From positions 62,001 to 126,000 of the forward strand of contig NZ_AXAY01000004.1 in NCBI RefSeq assembly GCF_000473045.1: a DNA stretch of 64,000 nt, given 5' to 3'. The first letter of the stretch is position 1; each line of letters opens with the position of its first letter. Shown one piece after another: positions 21,388 through 30,602 of this stretch. The notes under the pieces were generated by a model, which did not search any database, was not told where the DNA came from, and saw nothing but the letters and a program-made list of their open reading frames with translations. The DNA is from Bradyrhizobium sp. WSM3983. GTDB lineage: Bacteria; Pseudomonadota; Alphaproteobacteria; Rhizobiales; Xanthobacteraceae. The translations under genes were made by a program, and so were the position numbers.

Positions 21388-22518
21388 CTAAGAATCGTCT
21401 TCGTCGGATTCCTCGTCCCGATATTCACCGCCAATGGTCAGGCCCTCGATGGTCGTGGCGCCTTTTGGCTTGATCACCCGGCGAAGCGGGACCGAACTCT
21501 CGCTTCGCAATGCCTCCATCAGTTGTTCCGAATGGGTGACAATCCAGATGTCGGCACGGCGTGATGCCTTGGCGATCAGCCGGGCCAATGGTGCCAGCAG
21601 CGACGGATGCAGGCTGGTCTCGGGTTCGTTCAGCGCGATGAACGGCGGTAGTCGATAGCCCATGAACACCGCGAGCAGGCAAATGTATTTCAGCGTCCCA
21701 TCGGATAATTCGTGAGCCTTGAACGGCCGCGGCATATCCATCAGTTGCAGATCAAATTCGCACAAACCGCTTTCTTCCCATGCGCGGAGCTCAGCGCCGG
21801 GGAATGCGTCCTGGATTGCTTCCTGGATGTCGGTGGCGTCTTCCCGAATGGTATAGAGTGTCGCCAGGGCCGCAGCCAAATCGCTTCCATCGGCACTGAG
21901 CGAGGGCGTCGTGATCGCCAGACAGGGCTTTCGTATCGGTGACGCCGGATCGGTGCGAAAGTCGTGATAGAATCGCCAGCCCAGCATTGCGTTTCTGATC
22001 AAATCGATTTCGGGGCATTGTTTGCCGTCGGAAAAACCTGCAAGCGCTGTCTCGGACGGCAGCACCGCATCCTTGTGGCTGCTCCATGCACCGCTCTCGC
22101 CGCGAACACTGACGAGCGAATTTTTCCGCTCCATGAGTTGAACCGCTCGTTTGCCCTGCGTCGCCTCGATGCTTTCGGCCTTGATCATCGGCTCGCCGGA
22201 AAACGCCGCCTCAAGCGGGCCAGGAAATCCGAGCTCGATGGAATATCTCATACGGTCGAATTTGGCCGACAAGCGCAGTCGCCCATCTTCGCCGCGTTTA
22301 CGAATGCCGGACCAGCAGACCGAATTCAATCCGCCTTCGTCGGCGATTGTGCGCGTGATCCGCCCGGTTGCCGCGTCGCGCAACAGCGACAACGACTTGT
22401 AGAGATTGGATTTGCCGACACCATTCTCGCCCACAAATACCGACAAGGGGTGGATTGGTATAGAGAGCCGCCGAATGGAGCGATAGTTCGAGATCGCAAT
22501 TTCGGTCGGCCGCATCAC
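21388..22518 (-). CDS. AAA family ATPase, OLD/RecF-like
   Basis: 376 residues. An ABC-type ATPase fold is shown by ISNYRSIRRLSIPI, the Walker A motif GENGVGKSN, the signature-like ELSDGTLKY near residue 260, Walker B FIALNEPETSLHP and the H-loop IVTHSEQL. It matches the predicted ATPases of COG4637 and lacks a C-terminal Toprim nuclease. The C-terminus is acidic (DEESDEDDS). The gene is visibly more AT-rich than its neighbours: the 60 bases 21961-22020 have 30 G/C. No partner gene is beside it. DNA repair or defence roles are both possible. Confidence 0.85.
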   Translation of the reverse strand: MMRPTEIAISNYRSIRRLSIPIHPLSVFVGENGVGKSNLYKSLSLLRDAATGRITRTIADEGGLNSVCWSGIRKRGEDGRLRLSAKFDRMRYSIELGFPGPLEAAFSGEPMIKAESIEATQGKRAVQLMERKNSLVSVRGESGAWSSHKDAVLPSETALAGFSDGKQCPEIDLIRNAMLGWRFYHDFRTDPASPIRKPCLAITTPSLSADGSDLAAALATLYTIREDATDIQEAIQDAFPGAELRAWEESGLCEFDLQLMDMPRPFKAHELSDGTLKYICLLAVFMGYRLPPFIALNEPETSLHPSLLAPLARLIAKASRRADIWIVTHSEQLMEALRSESSVPLRRVIKPKGATTIEGLTIGGEYRDEESDEDDS

Positions 22519-22687
22519 ATGCTCTCAATCGGCAGGCTCTGTGTGCATTCGCGGGGCAGAGCAAATACACATTTCTTCAATCCAGGGATGCAGTCTGGAT
22601 CGATGCCTCCGAGAAAGCAAGCCGGATGCCTGTTTGACGTCGCACCGAGTGGCATCAGTTCTGAAGCAATCAGGACCGATCCGGCAT

Positions 22688-25600
22688 TCAGTGGCCGGCT
22701 CTTGCCGGCGCGGGTGGCCCGTACCTCTCGGCCTTCTCCTCTGCCTTCTCCCGATCTCCCGCCAGCACGCGTTGCACGGAGACGAAGAACACCGGCACCA
22801 TCAGCAGCGCCAGGATCACCACCGCGATCATGCCGCCCATCACGACGGTGCCGAGCGATTGCTGGCTGGCGCCGCCGGCGCCATGGGCGATGGCCATCGG
22901 CAGCACGCCGCAGATGAAGGCAAGGCCGGTCATCAGGATGGGGCGGAAGCGCAGACGGCAGGCCTCGATGGTGGCCTCCACCAGCGGCTTGCCTTCCTTG
23001 CGCAGATCCTTGGCGAACTCGATGATCAGGATGGCGTCCTTGGCCGCGAGCCCGATGATGGTGATCAGGCCGACGGTGAAATAGACGTCGTTGGGCAGAC
23101 CGCGCAGCATGGCGGCCACTACCGCGCCGACGATGCCGAGCGGCACGGTGAGCAGCACCGCGAGCGGAATGGTCCAGCTCTCGTAAAGTGCGGCAAGACA
23201 CAGGAACACCACGAACACGGAGAGCGCGAGCAGGAACGGCGCCTGCGAGCCCGACAGCTTTTCCTGGAGCGACTGTCCGGTCCATTCATAGCCGAAGCCG
23301 CGCGGCAGTTTGCCCGCGAGCCGCTCCATCTCCGCGATGGCGTCGCCCGAGGTGAAGCCGGACCTGGCTTCGCCCGATATGCGCACGGCGGGATAATAGT
23401 TGAAGCCGGCGATCTGCGTCGGGCCGCGCGCCCATTCGACCGTGGCGAAGGACGAGAACGGCACCAGCTGGCCGCGGCTGTTCTTGACGTTGTAGTTGAG
23501 GATGTCCTCGGTCCGCATGCGGTCGCGGGCATCGGCCTGCACCACGACGCGCTGCATGCGGCCACGGTTCGGGAAGTCGTTGATGTAGTTCGAGCCGAGA
23601 TCGGTCGAGATGGTGTTGTTGATGTCCTCGAAGGTGACACCGAAGGCGCCGGCCTTTTCGCGGTCGATCACGAGATTGACCACGCCAGCCTCGGGCAGGC
23701 CCTCGACATAGACCTTCTGCAACACCGGGCTCGCATTGGCGTCCGCGATCAACTGGTCGGCGGCGCGTATCAGGGCCGGATAGCCCTTCTGGCCGCGGTC
23801 CTGGAGCCGGAACGAGAAGCCCGAGGAGTTGCCGAGATTGTCGATCGGCGGCGGCTGCAGCGCCGAGATTTTTGCGTCGCGGATCGACGACGACAGATCG
23901 CGATTGATGTCATTGACGATCGCGGCAGCAGATTCCTTCGGCCCGCGCTCCGACCAGTCCTTCAGCGTGATAAAGGCCTGCGCGGTGTTCATGCCCTGCC
24001 CGGAGAAGCTGAAGCCGGTGAGGAAGGTGACATCCTTAACGCCGGGGCGTTCGGCGAGATATTTCTCGACCTTCTCGATCACGGCTTCGGTGCGAGGATA
24101 GGACGAATCCGACGGCGTCTGCACGTCGGTGGTGACAAAGCCCTGGTCGTCGACCGGCAGGAAGCCGCCGGGCAGGTTGACGAAGGCCCAGGAGAGGCCG
24201 GCCAGCAGCGCGACGTAGACCAGCATCAGTCGGCCGGTGCGCTTCAACGAGAAGCCGACGGTGCGGGAATAGCCCTCCTTGCCGCCTTCGAGCATCCGGT
24301 TGAACCAGCCGAACACGCCCTTCTTCGCGTGGCCGTGACCAGCCGCAACCGGCTTCAGAATCGTCGCGCACAGTGCCGGCGTCAGCGAGAGCGCCAGGAA
24401 GGCGGAGAAGCCGATCGCCGCGACCATGGTCACCGAGAACTGGCGGTAGATGATGCCGACTGAACCGGGGAAGAACGCCATCGGCACGAACACCGCCATC
24501 AGCACCAGCGTAATGCCGATGATGGCGCCTGATATCTGCGACATCGCTTTCCGCGTCGCTTCCTTCGGCGGCAAGCCCTCCTCGGTCATGATGCGCTCAA
24601 CGTTCTCGACAACGACGATGGCGTCGTCAACGAGGATGCCGACCGCGAGCACCATGCCGAACATCGAGAGCATGTTGATGGAGTAGCCGGCGAGCAGCAG
24701 CGTGGTACAGGCGCCCAGCAGCGCCACCGGCACCACGATGGTCGGAATGATGGTGTAGCGGATGTTCTGGAGAAACAGGAACATCACCACGAACACCAGC
24801 ACCACGGCTTCGACAAGCGTTGTCAGCACCTTCTTGATCGAGGCCTCGACCACCGGCGTGATGTTGTAGGGGATTTCGTAGGAGATGTTGGCCGGGAAGA
24901 AGCGCGACAGCTCCTTCATCTTCTCCTCGACCGCGCTCGCAGTCGCCAGCGCATTGCCGGTCGGCGACATCAGCACGGAGAGACCGGCAGTCGGCTTGCC
25001 GTTCAGGCGCGTATTGAACTGGTAGCTGAGACCGCCGACCTCGACCCGCGCGACGTCGCGCAGCCGCACGGTCGAGCCGTCGGCATTGGCGCGCAAGATG
25101 ATGGCGCCGAATTCATCCGGCGAAGACAGCTGGCCCTTGACCAGCACCAGCGCCGAGGTGCGCTGGCTGTCCGTCGACGGCTCGGCACCGATGCTGCCCG
25201 AGGCCACCTGCGCGTTCTGAGCGGCAATCGCCTTGTTGACGTCGTCGGCCGTCAGCCCGTAGCCGACGAGCTTTGCGGGATCGACCCACACACGAAGACT
25301 GCGCTCGGTCGAATAGAGCGTGGCGCGGCCGACGCCCGGAATGCGGCGGATCTCGCCGAGCACGTTGCGGATCATGAAATCGCCCAGCCCAACCTCGTCG
25401 AGGCTGCCGTCGGTCGAGTTCAGCGTGATGATCTGGAGCACGGCACTGGAGGCTTCCTCGATCAGGATGCCCTGCTGCATTACCGCGCGCGGCAGGCGCG
25501 CCTCGACGCGCTTGATGCGGTTCTGCACCTCGACCGAGGCCGCGCTGGTGTCGGTGCCCGGCTGGAAATTGGCGATGATCTCGACCTGGCCAAGCGAGTC

Positions 25601-25846
25601 GCTGGTCGATTCGAAGTTGAGGATGCCGGAGGCGCCGTTGAGCTCCTCCTCGATCAGCCGGGTGACGCTGTTGTAGAGGTTTTCCGGCGACGCGCCCGGG
25701 TAACTCGTCGAGATCGAGATCGAGGGCGGCGCGATGATCGGATATTGCGCGATCGGCAATAGCGGGACCGAGATCGCGCCGATCAGACAGATGAACAGCG
25801 CGACGACCCAGGCGAAGATCGGCCTGTCGATGAAGAAGCTGGCCAT
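22688..25846 (-). CDS. RND multidrug efflux permease (HAE1/AcrB type)
   Basis: 1052 residues, full length for an inner-membrane proton-driven efflux pump. The N-terminus MASFFIDRPIFAWVVALFIC is typical, and the proton-relay Asp pair is in TM4 (AVGILVDDAIVVVENVERIM). Twelve membrane helices and two large periplasmic loops are expected. It follows the adaptor gene after 6 bases. No TolC-type outer-membrane gene or TetR regulator is adjacent, so the pump must share an outer-membrane channel. Substrates are unknown. Confidence 0.95.
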   Translation of the reverse strand: MASFFIDRPIFAWVVALFICLIGAISVPLLPIAQYPIIAPPSISISTSYPGASPENLYNSVTRLIEEELNGASGILNFESTSDSLGQVEIIANFQPGTDTSAASVEVQNRIKRVEARLPRAVMQQGILIEEASSAVLQIITLNSTDGSLDEVGLGDFMIRNVLGEIRRIPGVGRATLYSTERSLRVWVDPAKLVGYGLTADDVNKAIAAQNAQVASGSIGAEPSTDSQRTSALVLVKGQLSSPDEFGAIILRANADGSTVRLRDVARVEVGGLSYQFNTRLNGKPTAGLSVLMSPTGNALATASAVEEKMKELSRFFPANISYEIPYNITPVVEASIKKVLTTLVEAVVLVFVVMFLFLQNIRYTIIPTIVVPVALLGACTTLLLAGYSINMLSMFGMVLAVGILVDDAIVVVENVERIMTEEGLPPKEATRKAMSQISGAIIGITLVLMAVFVPMAFFPGSVGIIYRQFSVTMVAAIGFSAFLALSLTPALCATILKPVAAGHGHAKKGVFGWFNRMLEGGKEGYSRTVGFSLKRTGRLMLVYVALLAGLSWAFVNLPGGFLPVDDQGFVTTDVQTPSDSSYPRTEAVIEKVEKYLAERPGVKDVTFLTGFSFSGQGMNTAQAFITLKDWSERGPKESAAAIVNDINRDLSSSIRDAKISALQPPPIDNLGNSSGFSFRLQDRGQKGYPALIRAADQLIADANASPVLQKVYVEGLPEAGVVNLVIDREKAGAFGVTFEDINNTISTDLGSNYINDFPNRGRMQRVVVQADARDRMRTEDILNYNVKNSRGQLVPFSSFATVEWARGPTQIAGFNYYPAVRISGEARSGFTSGDAIAEMERLAGKLPRGFGYEWTGQSLQEKLSGSQAPFLLALSVFVVFLCLAALYESWTIPLAVLLTVPLGIVGAVVAAMLRGLPNDVYFTVGLITIIGLAAKDAILIIEFAKDLRKEGKPLVEATIEACRLRFRPILMTGLAFICGVLPMAIAHGAGGASQQSLGTVVMGGMIAVVILALLMVPVFFVSVQRVLAGDREKAEEKAERYGPPAPARAGH

Positions 25847-25852
25847 GACGCG

Positions 25853-27046
25853 TTACCGCGTAACCTTAAGGGCGTGCCGGTTGTCCGCGCTCGCCTCTGC
25901 CTCGGACCAGGATTGCGGCTTGACCTTGTCGCCGGCCGCAAACTTCTGGAAGCCTTCGACCACGACCTTGTCGCCGGCCTTCAGGCCGTCAGTGACGAAC
26001 CAGACGCCGTCCTGCACCGAGCCGGTGCGCACCGGCTGCACGGCGATGCGGTTGTCGTCCTTAACGACGAACACCTCGCTGCTGCCGCCGCCATTGCGCT
26101 GGACCGCCTGCTGCGGCACCGCGATCGCGTCGGAGTCGAGGCCCTGATCGATGCGGACGCGGACATACATGCCCGGCAGCAGCTCGCGCTTGGGATTGCG
26201 GAACTCGCCGCGCAGCGTCACCTGGCCGGTATGGGCGTCGACCTTGGCATCGGAGAACAGCAGCTTGCCGTCGAGTCCATAAATGGTGTTGTCATCGAGC
26301 ACGAGCCGCACCTTGACGGCATCGGCCTCGATGCGATCGAGATCGCCGCTTTCGAAGGCGCGGCGCAGCTGATTGAGCTCGGTCACCGACTGGGTGAAGT
26401 CGGCATAAATCGGATCGAGCTGCTGCACGGTGGCGAGATTGGTCTCGTTCTGCACGACGAGCGCGCCCTCGCTGACCAGGGCCGCGCCGACCACGCCGTC
26501 GATCGGCGCACGCACGGTGGCATAATCGAGATTGAGCTTTGCCCGCGCGAGCTCGGCCTTGCGGCCCTCGACTTCGGCCTTGGCCTGAAGCTCGGCGGCG
26601 ATGGTCTTTTCGTTCTCGGCTTCGGGAGCAGCGCGCTGGCTGGTCAGCGTCGCGATTCGGCGCGCCTGCTGCCTGGCCTGCATCAGGGCGGCGTCGGCCT
26701 TGGCGAGCGCGGCCTCATTGGCCATCACCTCGACCTCGAACGGACGCGGATCAATCCGATAGAGCGGATCGCCCGCCTTCACTTCACTGCCCTGGCGGAA
26801 CAGGCGCTCGACCACGATGCCGGAGACGCGCGGGCGCACTTCGGCCACGCGTGTCGGTGATATCCGGCCGGGCAGCTCACGCACCACGGCGCGGGCTTGC
26901 TGCTTGACGATGACGACGCTGACATCGGGTTCGATGGGCTGGGCAGCCGAAACGGCAGAACTGGATTCATCGCAAGCGCCTAGCAGCGGCGCAAAGGCCG
27001 CGAGCATCATTGCAACGCATGCCGATCGCGCTCGAAGTCCTGACAT
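25853..27046 (-). CDS. RND efflux periplasmic adaptor lipoprotein
   Basis: 397 residues from the ATG at 27046. This start places a lipoprotein signal at the N-terminus (AAFAPLLGAC, lipobox Cys near residue 25). A longer frame to 27133 hides it. The adaptor domains are in order: biotinyl-lipoyl (VRPRVSGIVVERLFRQGSEV), a helical hairpin, the returning lipoyl half (ATVRAPIDGVVG), beta-barrel and membrane-proximal part. It bridges the permease to an outer-membrane channel. It is the first gene of a two-gene operon. Confidence 0.93.
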   Translation of the reverse strand: MSGLRARSACVAMMLAAFAPLLGACDESSSAVSAAQPIEPDVSVVIVKQQARAVVRELPGRISPTRVAEVRPRVSGIVVERLFRQGSEVKAGDPLYRIDPRPFEVEVMANEAALAKADAALMQARQQARRIATLTSQRAAPEAENEKTIAAELQAKAEVEGRKAELARAKLNLDYATVRAPIDGVVGAALVSEGALVVQNETNLATVQQLDPIYADFTQSVTELNQLRRAFESGDLDRIEADAVKVRLVLDDNTIYGLDGKLLFSDAKVDAHTGQVTLRGEFRNPKRELLPGMYVRVRIDQGLDSDAIAVPQQAVQRNGGGSSEVFVVKDDNRIAVQPVRTGSVQDGVWFVTDGLKAGDKVVVEGFQKFAAGDKVKPQSWSEAEASADNRHALKVTR

Positions 27047-27220
27047 GAAGTGGGGTGCCCCAAAATTGTTGAAACGGATCACGCTTCTCGCGCAACGCCT
27101 GTCCTGGGCGATCCGCGCGGCTGGTGCGGTCAAAATAGAAGGGACTTGCTGCGACGCAACGCATCGCGCGGGCGGCTCAATGTCACATGAGCTATCGCGC
27201 TGAGTTCATGCTGATTTTTT

Positions 27221-27242
27221 GGACTCACCAGATTGTGAGTCC
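27221..27242. promoter_or_regulatory. 8-base perfect inverted repeat, operator candidate
   Basis: GGACTCAC-CAGATT-GTGAGTCC lies about 175 bases upstream of the efflux adaptor start. No T-run follows it on either strand, so it is not a standard terminator. A TetR-like operator is possible but no such gene is near. Confidence 0.35.
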
Positions 27243-27278
27243 AGTTCCATCGTCTCGCTCTGCGACAGAACATCGCAA

Positions 27279-27560
27279 TTAGTCCGCGGCTTTCATCCGA
27301 AAATGGCTCACGCCCCACTCGGTCTCGGGCATACGCAAACAGACCTGCGGTCGCGAGACGAGGCCGGCGACCAGCCATTGCCGCTCATTAGGCCGCTCGC
27401 CCCGCTCCGACCAGCCCGACCGCGAAGATCCAGATCGTATCGATCCAGCCGGAATTGCCGGTGCGTTGCTGCACAACCCAGGCGAACGCCATCAGAACCG
27501 CGAGCGAGAGCGCGATGACCGCCAGTCCCCAAGAAACATCGCCATGCAAAAAATCCGACC
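27279..27560 (-). pseudogene. Remnant of a DUF1295 membrane protein gene
   Basis: One frame reads ALSLAVLMAFAWVVQQRTGN, then SGWIDTIWIFAVGLVGAG, which is the recognisable N-terminal part of DUF1295 (steroid 5-alpha-reductase-like) proteins. It then hits a stop. A different frame continues with NERQWLVAGLV and, after an apparent internal deletion, TEWGVSHFRMK, which resembles a later part of the family. No start codon fits the first frame. The gene is thus frameshifted and mostly deleted. The rest of 27047-27716 has no other gene. Confidence 0.6.
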
Positions 27561-27716
27561 TAAGCCTGTGGAATGCCGAAGTTTTGCAAAATACGTCTGC
27601 AACCAAGCCCGGTTTCAGCTTTGGGTTCCCGCCCGTTCCCGAAATCCGCACATCCGGCGCTTTTTTTGGGCGAGCGCTGTGCCATAGTGCGCGCTGCAAG
27701 CAAGCTTTCGTAACGG

Positions 27717-28751
27717 ATGATCCCGCCCATGCCGTCAGGCGCCTCGCCCCGCTCCCCCATGGATATCGAATACACCAAGCTCTCCTCGCCCAGCGTCTTC
27801 CTGGTGCGGATGCTGGTGTTTCTTGTGCTCTGCACCCTGGTGGGCGTGGTGCTCTACAAGCAGATCATCCAGGCCTTCTTTGCCAATCCGGGGCTCAATG
27901 CCCTGATCGGCGGCGTGATGTTCATCGGCATCATCCTGGCCTTCCGCCAGGTGATCCGGCTCTATCCTGAGGTGTCCTGGGTCAACAATTTCCGAATCGC
28001 CGACCCCGGCCTGGCGCCGGCCCGGCACCCGAAGCTGCTGGCGCCGATGGCGATGATCCTGGGCGGCGAGCGCACCGGGCGGATGTCGATCACGCAAACG
28101 ACCATGCGGCATCTGCTCGATTCGATCGCGACCCGCCTCGACGAGGCCCGCGACATCTCCCGCTACATGACCGGCCTGCTGGTCTTCCTCGGCCTGCTCG
28201 GCACCTTCTGGGGCCTGATCGAGACGGTCGGCTCGGTCGGCAAGGTGATCGACGGGCTCAAGGTCGGCGGCGATGCCGGCGCGCTGTTCGACACTCTGAA
28301 GGAGGGCCTGGCTGCCCCGCTCGGCGGCATGGGCATCTCGTTCTCCAGCTCGCTGTTCGGCCTCGCCGGCTCGCTGATCCTCGGCTTCCTCGACCTGCAA
28401 TCGAGCCAGGCCCAGAACCGCTTCTACACCGATCTCGAAGACTGGCTCGCCACCACCGTGCGCGAATATGGCACCGGCGAGGCCGCCGCCGTCGCGAGCA
28501 GTGGCGGCGGGGTTGCCAGCGGCGAGCTCCAGGCGGCCGTCGAGCGCTTGCGCTCCGCGCTCGATGAAGGCAGCGCCAGCCGCGGCACCACGGCGGCGAT
28601 GGCGAGCCTCGCCGAAGCGATCCAGGCCCTGGTCTCGCACATGCGGACCGAGCAGCAGATGATCCGCGAATGGGCCGACGGCCAGGGCGAGCAGAACCGC
28701 GAGATCCGCCGCCTGCTGGAGCGCATCGCGCGCCAGCCCGAGAAGAGTTAA
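27717..28751 (+). CDS. MotA/TolQ/ExbB-like proton channel protein
   Basis: 344 residues. Helices are visible at about residues 28-48 and 62-76, then at about 145-165 (YMTGLLVFLGLLGTFWGLIE) and 200-225 (GGMGISFSSSLFGLAGSLIL). The last two match the MotA_ExbB domain, including the TFWGLIETV pore region. A C-terminal helical tail follows. It probably forms the stator ring for the MotB/OmpA-like protein encoded 25 bases downstream. No flagellar gene is nearby, so it may power an envelope process and not swimming, an inference. Confidence 0.85.
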   Translation: MIPPMPSGASPRSPMDIEYTKLSSPSVFLVRMLVFLVLCTLVGVVLYKQIIQAFFANPGLNALIGGVMFIGIILAFRQVIRLYPEVSWVNNFRIADPGLAPARHPKLLAPMAMILGGERTGRMSITQTTMRHLLDSIATRLDEARDISRYMTGLLVFLGLLGTFWGLIETVGSVGKVIDGLKVGGDAGALFDTLKEGLAAPLGGMGISFSSSLFGLAGSLILGFLDLQSSQAQNRFYTDLEDWLATTVREYGTGEAAAVASSGGGVASGELQAAVERLRSALDEGSASRGTTAAMASLAEAIQALVSHMRTEQQMIREWADGQGEQNREIRRLLERIARQPEKS

Positions 28752-28776
28752 GCAATCTAACGTGTGAGAGGCGAGC

Positions 28777-29805
28777 ATGGCTCTAGCCCGCGGCCGCCGC
28801 AGCGAAGGCGCCTTCAACTACTGGCCCGGATTCGTCGACGCCCTGTCGACGCTGGTGCTGTCGATCGTATTCCTGCTCTCGGTGTTCCTGGTCGTGCAGT
28901 TCTTCCTGTCGCAGGAGGTGACCGGCAAGGACAAGGCGCTGGAACAGCTCAACGCCAAGATCGCGCAGCTCAACGAACTGCTCTCGCTGGAGAAGCTTGG
29001 CAAGCTATCGCTCGACGACCAGGTCTCGTCGCTCAAAGCCGGCCTCGCTTCGGCCGAGAGCGAACGTGACCGCATCAAGGGCCTCTATGAGGGGCTCGCC
29101 GCCGCCGGCAACGACGCGCAGGGCAAGACCTCCGAGCTCGGCAAGGCGCTCGACTCCGAGAAGGCAGTCTCGGCGCGGGCGCTGGCGCAGATCGAAGTGC
29201 TGAACCAGCAGATCAGCGCGCTGCGCCGGCAATTGGCAGCACTCGAAGAGGCGCTCGACGCCTCCGAGAAGCGCGACAAGGAATCGCAGAACCGCATCGC
29301 CGATCTCGGCTCACGCCTGAACGTCGCGCTGGCGCAGCGCGTGCAGGAATTGTCGCGGTACCGCTCGGAGTTCTTTGGTCGTCTGCGCGCCATTCTCGGC
29401 AACCGTCCTGACATCCGCGTGGTCGGCGACCGCTTCGTGTTCCAGTCCGAAGTGTTCTTCGACACCGGACAGGCAACGCTGCTGCCCGAGGGCCGCGCCG
29501 AGCTCGACACGGTCGCGGCCGCGCTGATCGAGCTCGACAAGAAGATCCCGCCCGAGATCGCCTGGGTGCTGCGCGTCGACGGCCACACCGACGTGCGACC
29601 GGTGAATGGCCCGAACTTCAAGTCGAACTGGGACCTGTCCGCGGCGCGCGCGATCTCGGTGGTGCAGTACCTGATCTCGATCGGCGTGCCGGCCCAGCGC
29701 CTGGTGGCCGCCGGCTTCGGTGAATTCCAGCCGCTTGACACCGCCAACACCGAAGACGCCTACAAGCGAAACCGCCGCATCGAGCTGAAGCTGACGGAGC
29801 GGTAG
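28777..29805 (+). CDS. MotB-like protein with coiled coil and OmpA domain
   Basis: 342 residues. A single N-terminal membrane helix contains a conserved-type Asp at residue 21 (WPGFVDALSTLVLSIVFLLS), the position of the proton-binding Asp of MotB/TolR/ExbD. A long coiled coil (about 48-195) leads to an OmpA-like peptidoglycan-binding domain with DGHTDVRPVNG and NWDLSAARAISVVQYL and the C-terminal NRRIELKL. It should couple proton flow through the upstream channel to peptidoglycan. The stop shares a base with the next start. Confidence 0.88.
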   Translation: MALARGRRSEGAFNYWPGFVDALSTLVLSIVFLLSVFLVVQFFLSQEVTGKDKALEQLNAKIAQLNELLSLEKLGKLSLDDQVSSLKAGLASAESERDRIKGLYEGLAAAGNDAQGKTSELGKALDSEKAVSARALAQIEVLNQQISALRRQLAALEEALDASEKRDKESQNRIADLGSRLNVALAQRVQELSRYRSEFFGRLRAILGNRPDIRVVGDRFVFQSEVFFDTGQATLLPEGRAELDTVAAALIELDKKIPPEIAWVLRVDGHTDVRPVNGPNFKSNWDLSAARAISVVQYLISIGVPAQRLVAAGFGEFQPLDTANTEDAYKRNRRIELKLTER

Positions 29806-30251
29806 TGAGCGCGCTCCACCTCCGCCCCTACGTGGCCGCCGACGAAGCGGCGGCGATCGACCTCTGGCATCGCACCTGGCAGCAGGCCTATCCGCAGATC
29901 GACTTCGCTGGGCGGCTGGACTGGTGGCGCGAGCGCTGGCGCAACGAGCTGGTGCCGAAAGCCGCGATCGTGGTCGCCGAACAGGACGGCGCCCTGACCG
30001 GCTTCGTCACCATCGACGGCGACGGCTATCTCGACCAGCTCGTGGTTGATCCCAACCATTGGGGCTCGGACGCGGCAAGGCTTCTGGTCGGCGAAGCGAA
30101 GCGCCTGTCACCATCGGGCGTCACGCTGCTCGTCAACAAGGACAACAGCCGCGCCATCCGCTTCTACGAGCGCAACGGTTTTGCCCATGCCGGTGACGAT
30201 GTGAATCCGACGTCGGGTCGGTCGGTGCTGAAGATGGATTGGCGGCCGTGA
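29805..30251 (+). CDS. GNAT family N-acetyltransferase
   Basis: 148 residues from a GTG start that overlaps the previous stop (TAGTG). The acetyl-CoA binding core is recognisable (YLDQLVVDPNHWGSDAARLLV, in two parts) and ends with LLVNKDNSRAIRFYERNGF. The substrate is unknown. Tight coupling to the MotAB-like pair suggests a shared transcript. Confidence 0.85.
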   Translation: MSALHLRPYVAADEAAAIDLWHRTWQQAYPQIDFAGRLDWWRERWRNELVPKAAIVVAEQDGALTGFVTIDGDGYLDQLVVDPNHWGSDAARLLVGEAKRLSPSGVTLLVNKDNSRAIRFYERNGFAHAGDDVNPTSGRSVLKMDWRP

Positions 30252-30318
30252 CAGACGTCACGGAGAAGCCCGACGCGGTTTGCTAGCGTGGCAACCAGCA
30301 AGCGGATGGAGAGGATCG

Positions 30319-30585
30319 ATGCGGCTGAGCGATCTGGCCAAGGGGTCTTCGGTCTTTCTCGGCGTCATCGTCGCCGGCTATGTGTCAACGATCTATGTCG
30401 ACCAGCGCCTCGCGCCGCCCAAGACGGCGGATGAGACGACGGGTTTGCCTGCGCCAACTGGCACCCCTGCTCCGACAGACAGCCCGGCTCCGGCCAACGG
30501 TGGCTCGGCCTGTATCGGCGAGGGCGGCAGCTGGAAGAACTGGCCGTGGCCGAACGTGCCGATGGGCTCGCCGAAATGCCCGTGA
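30319..30585 (+). CDS. Small membrane-anchored Pro/Thr-rich protein
   Basis: 88 residues. GGAGAGGA lies 4 bases before the ATG at 30319. One hydrophobic segment (SSVFLGVIVAGYVSTIYV) is followed by a Pro/Thr/Ala linker (TGLPAPTGTPAPTDSPAPA) and a short tail with two Cys and several Trp (WKNWPWPNVP). I do not recognise the family. It would sit in the inner membrane with the tail outside. Confidence 0.65.
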   Translation: MRLSDLAKGSSVFLGVIVAGYVSTIYVDQRLAPPKTADETTGLPAPTGTPAPTDSPAPANGGSACIGEGGSWKNWPWPNVPMGSPKCP

Positions 30586-30602
30586 GCGCGCGAAGCGCCA
30601 CC

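Noticed and set aside
20985-21434. 149-codon minus-strand frame overlapping the ATPase 3' end and the small secreted gene
   Set aside because: No ribosome site, overlaps two better genes, and part of it looks like peptide from a dispersed repeat.
22541-24463. 640-codon plus-strand frame over the RND permease
   Set aside because: Antisense to a full-length permease; composition is not protein-like.
27221-27242. Terminator hairpin
   Set aside because: The T-run lies on the wrong side: before the hairpin on the plus strand, and no T-run follows on the minus strand.
27717-29805. Zorya anti-phage system (ZorAB)
   Set aside because: The two proteins resemble stator pairs generally, but no ZorC, ZorD or ZorE gene follows.
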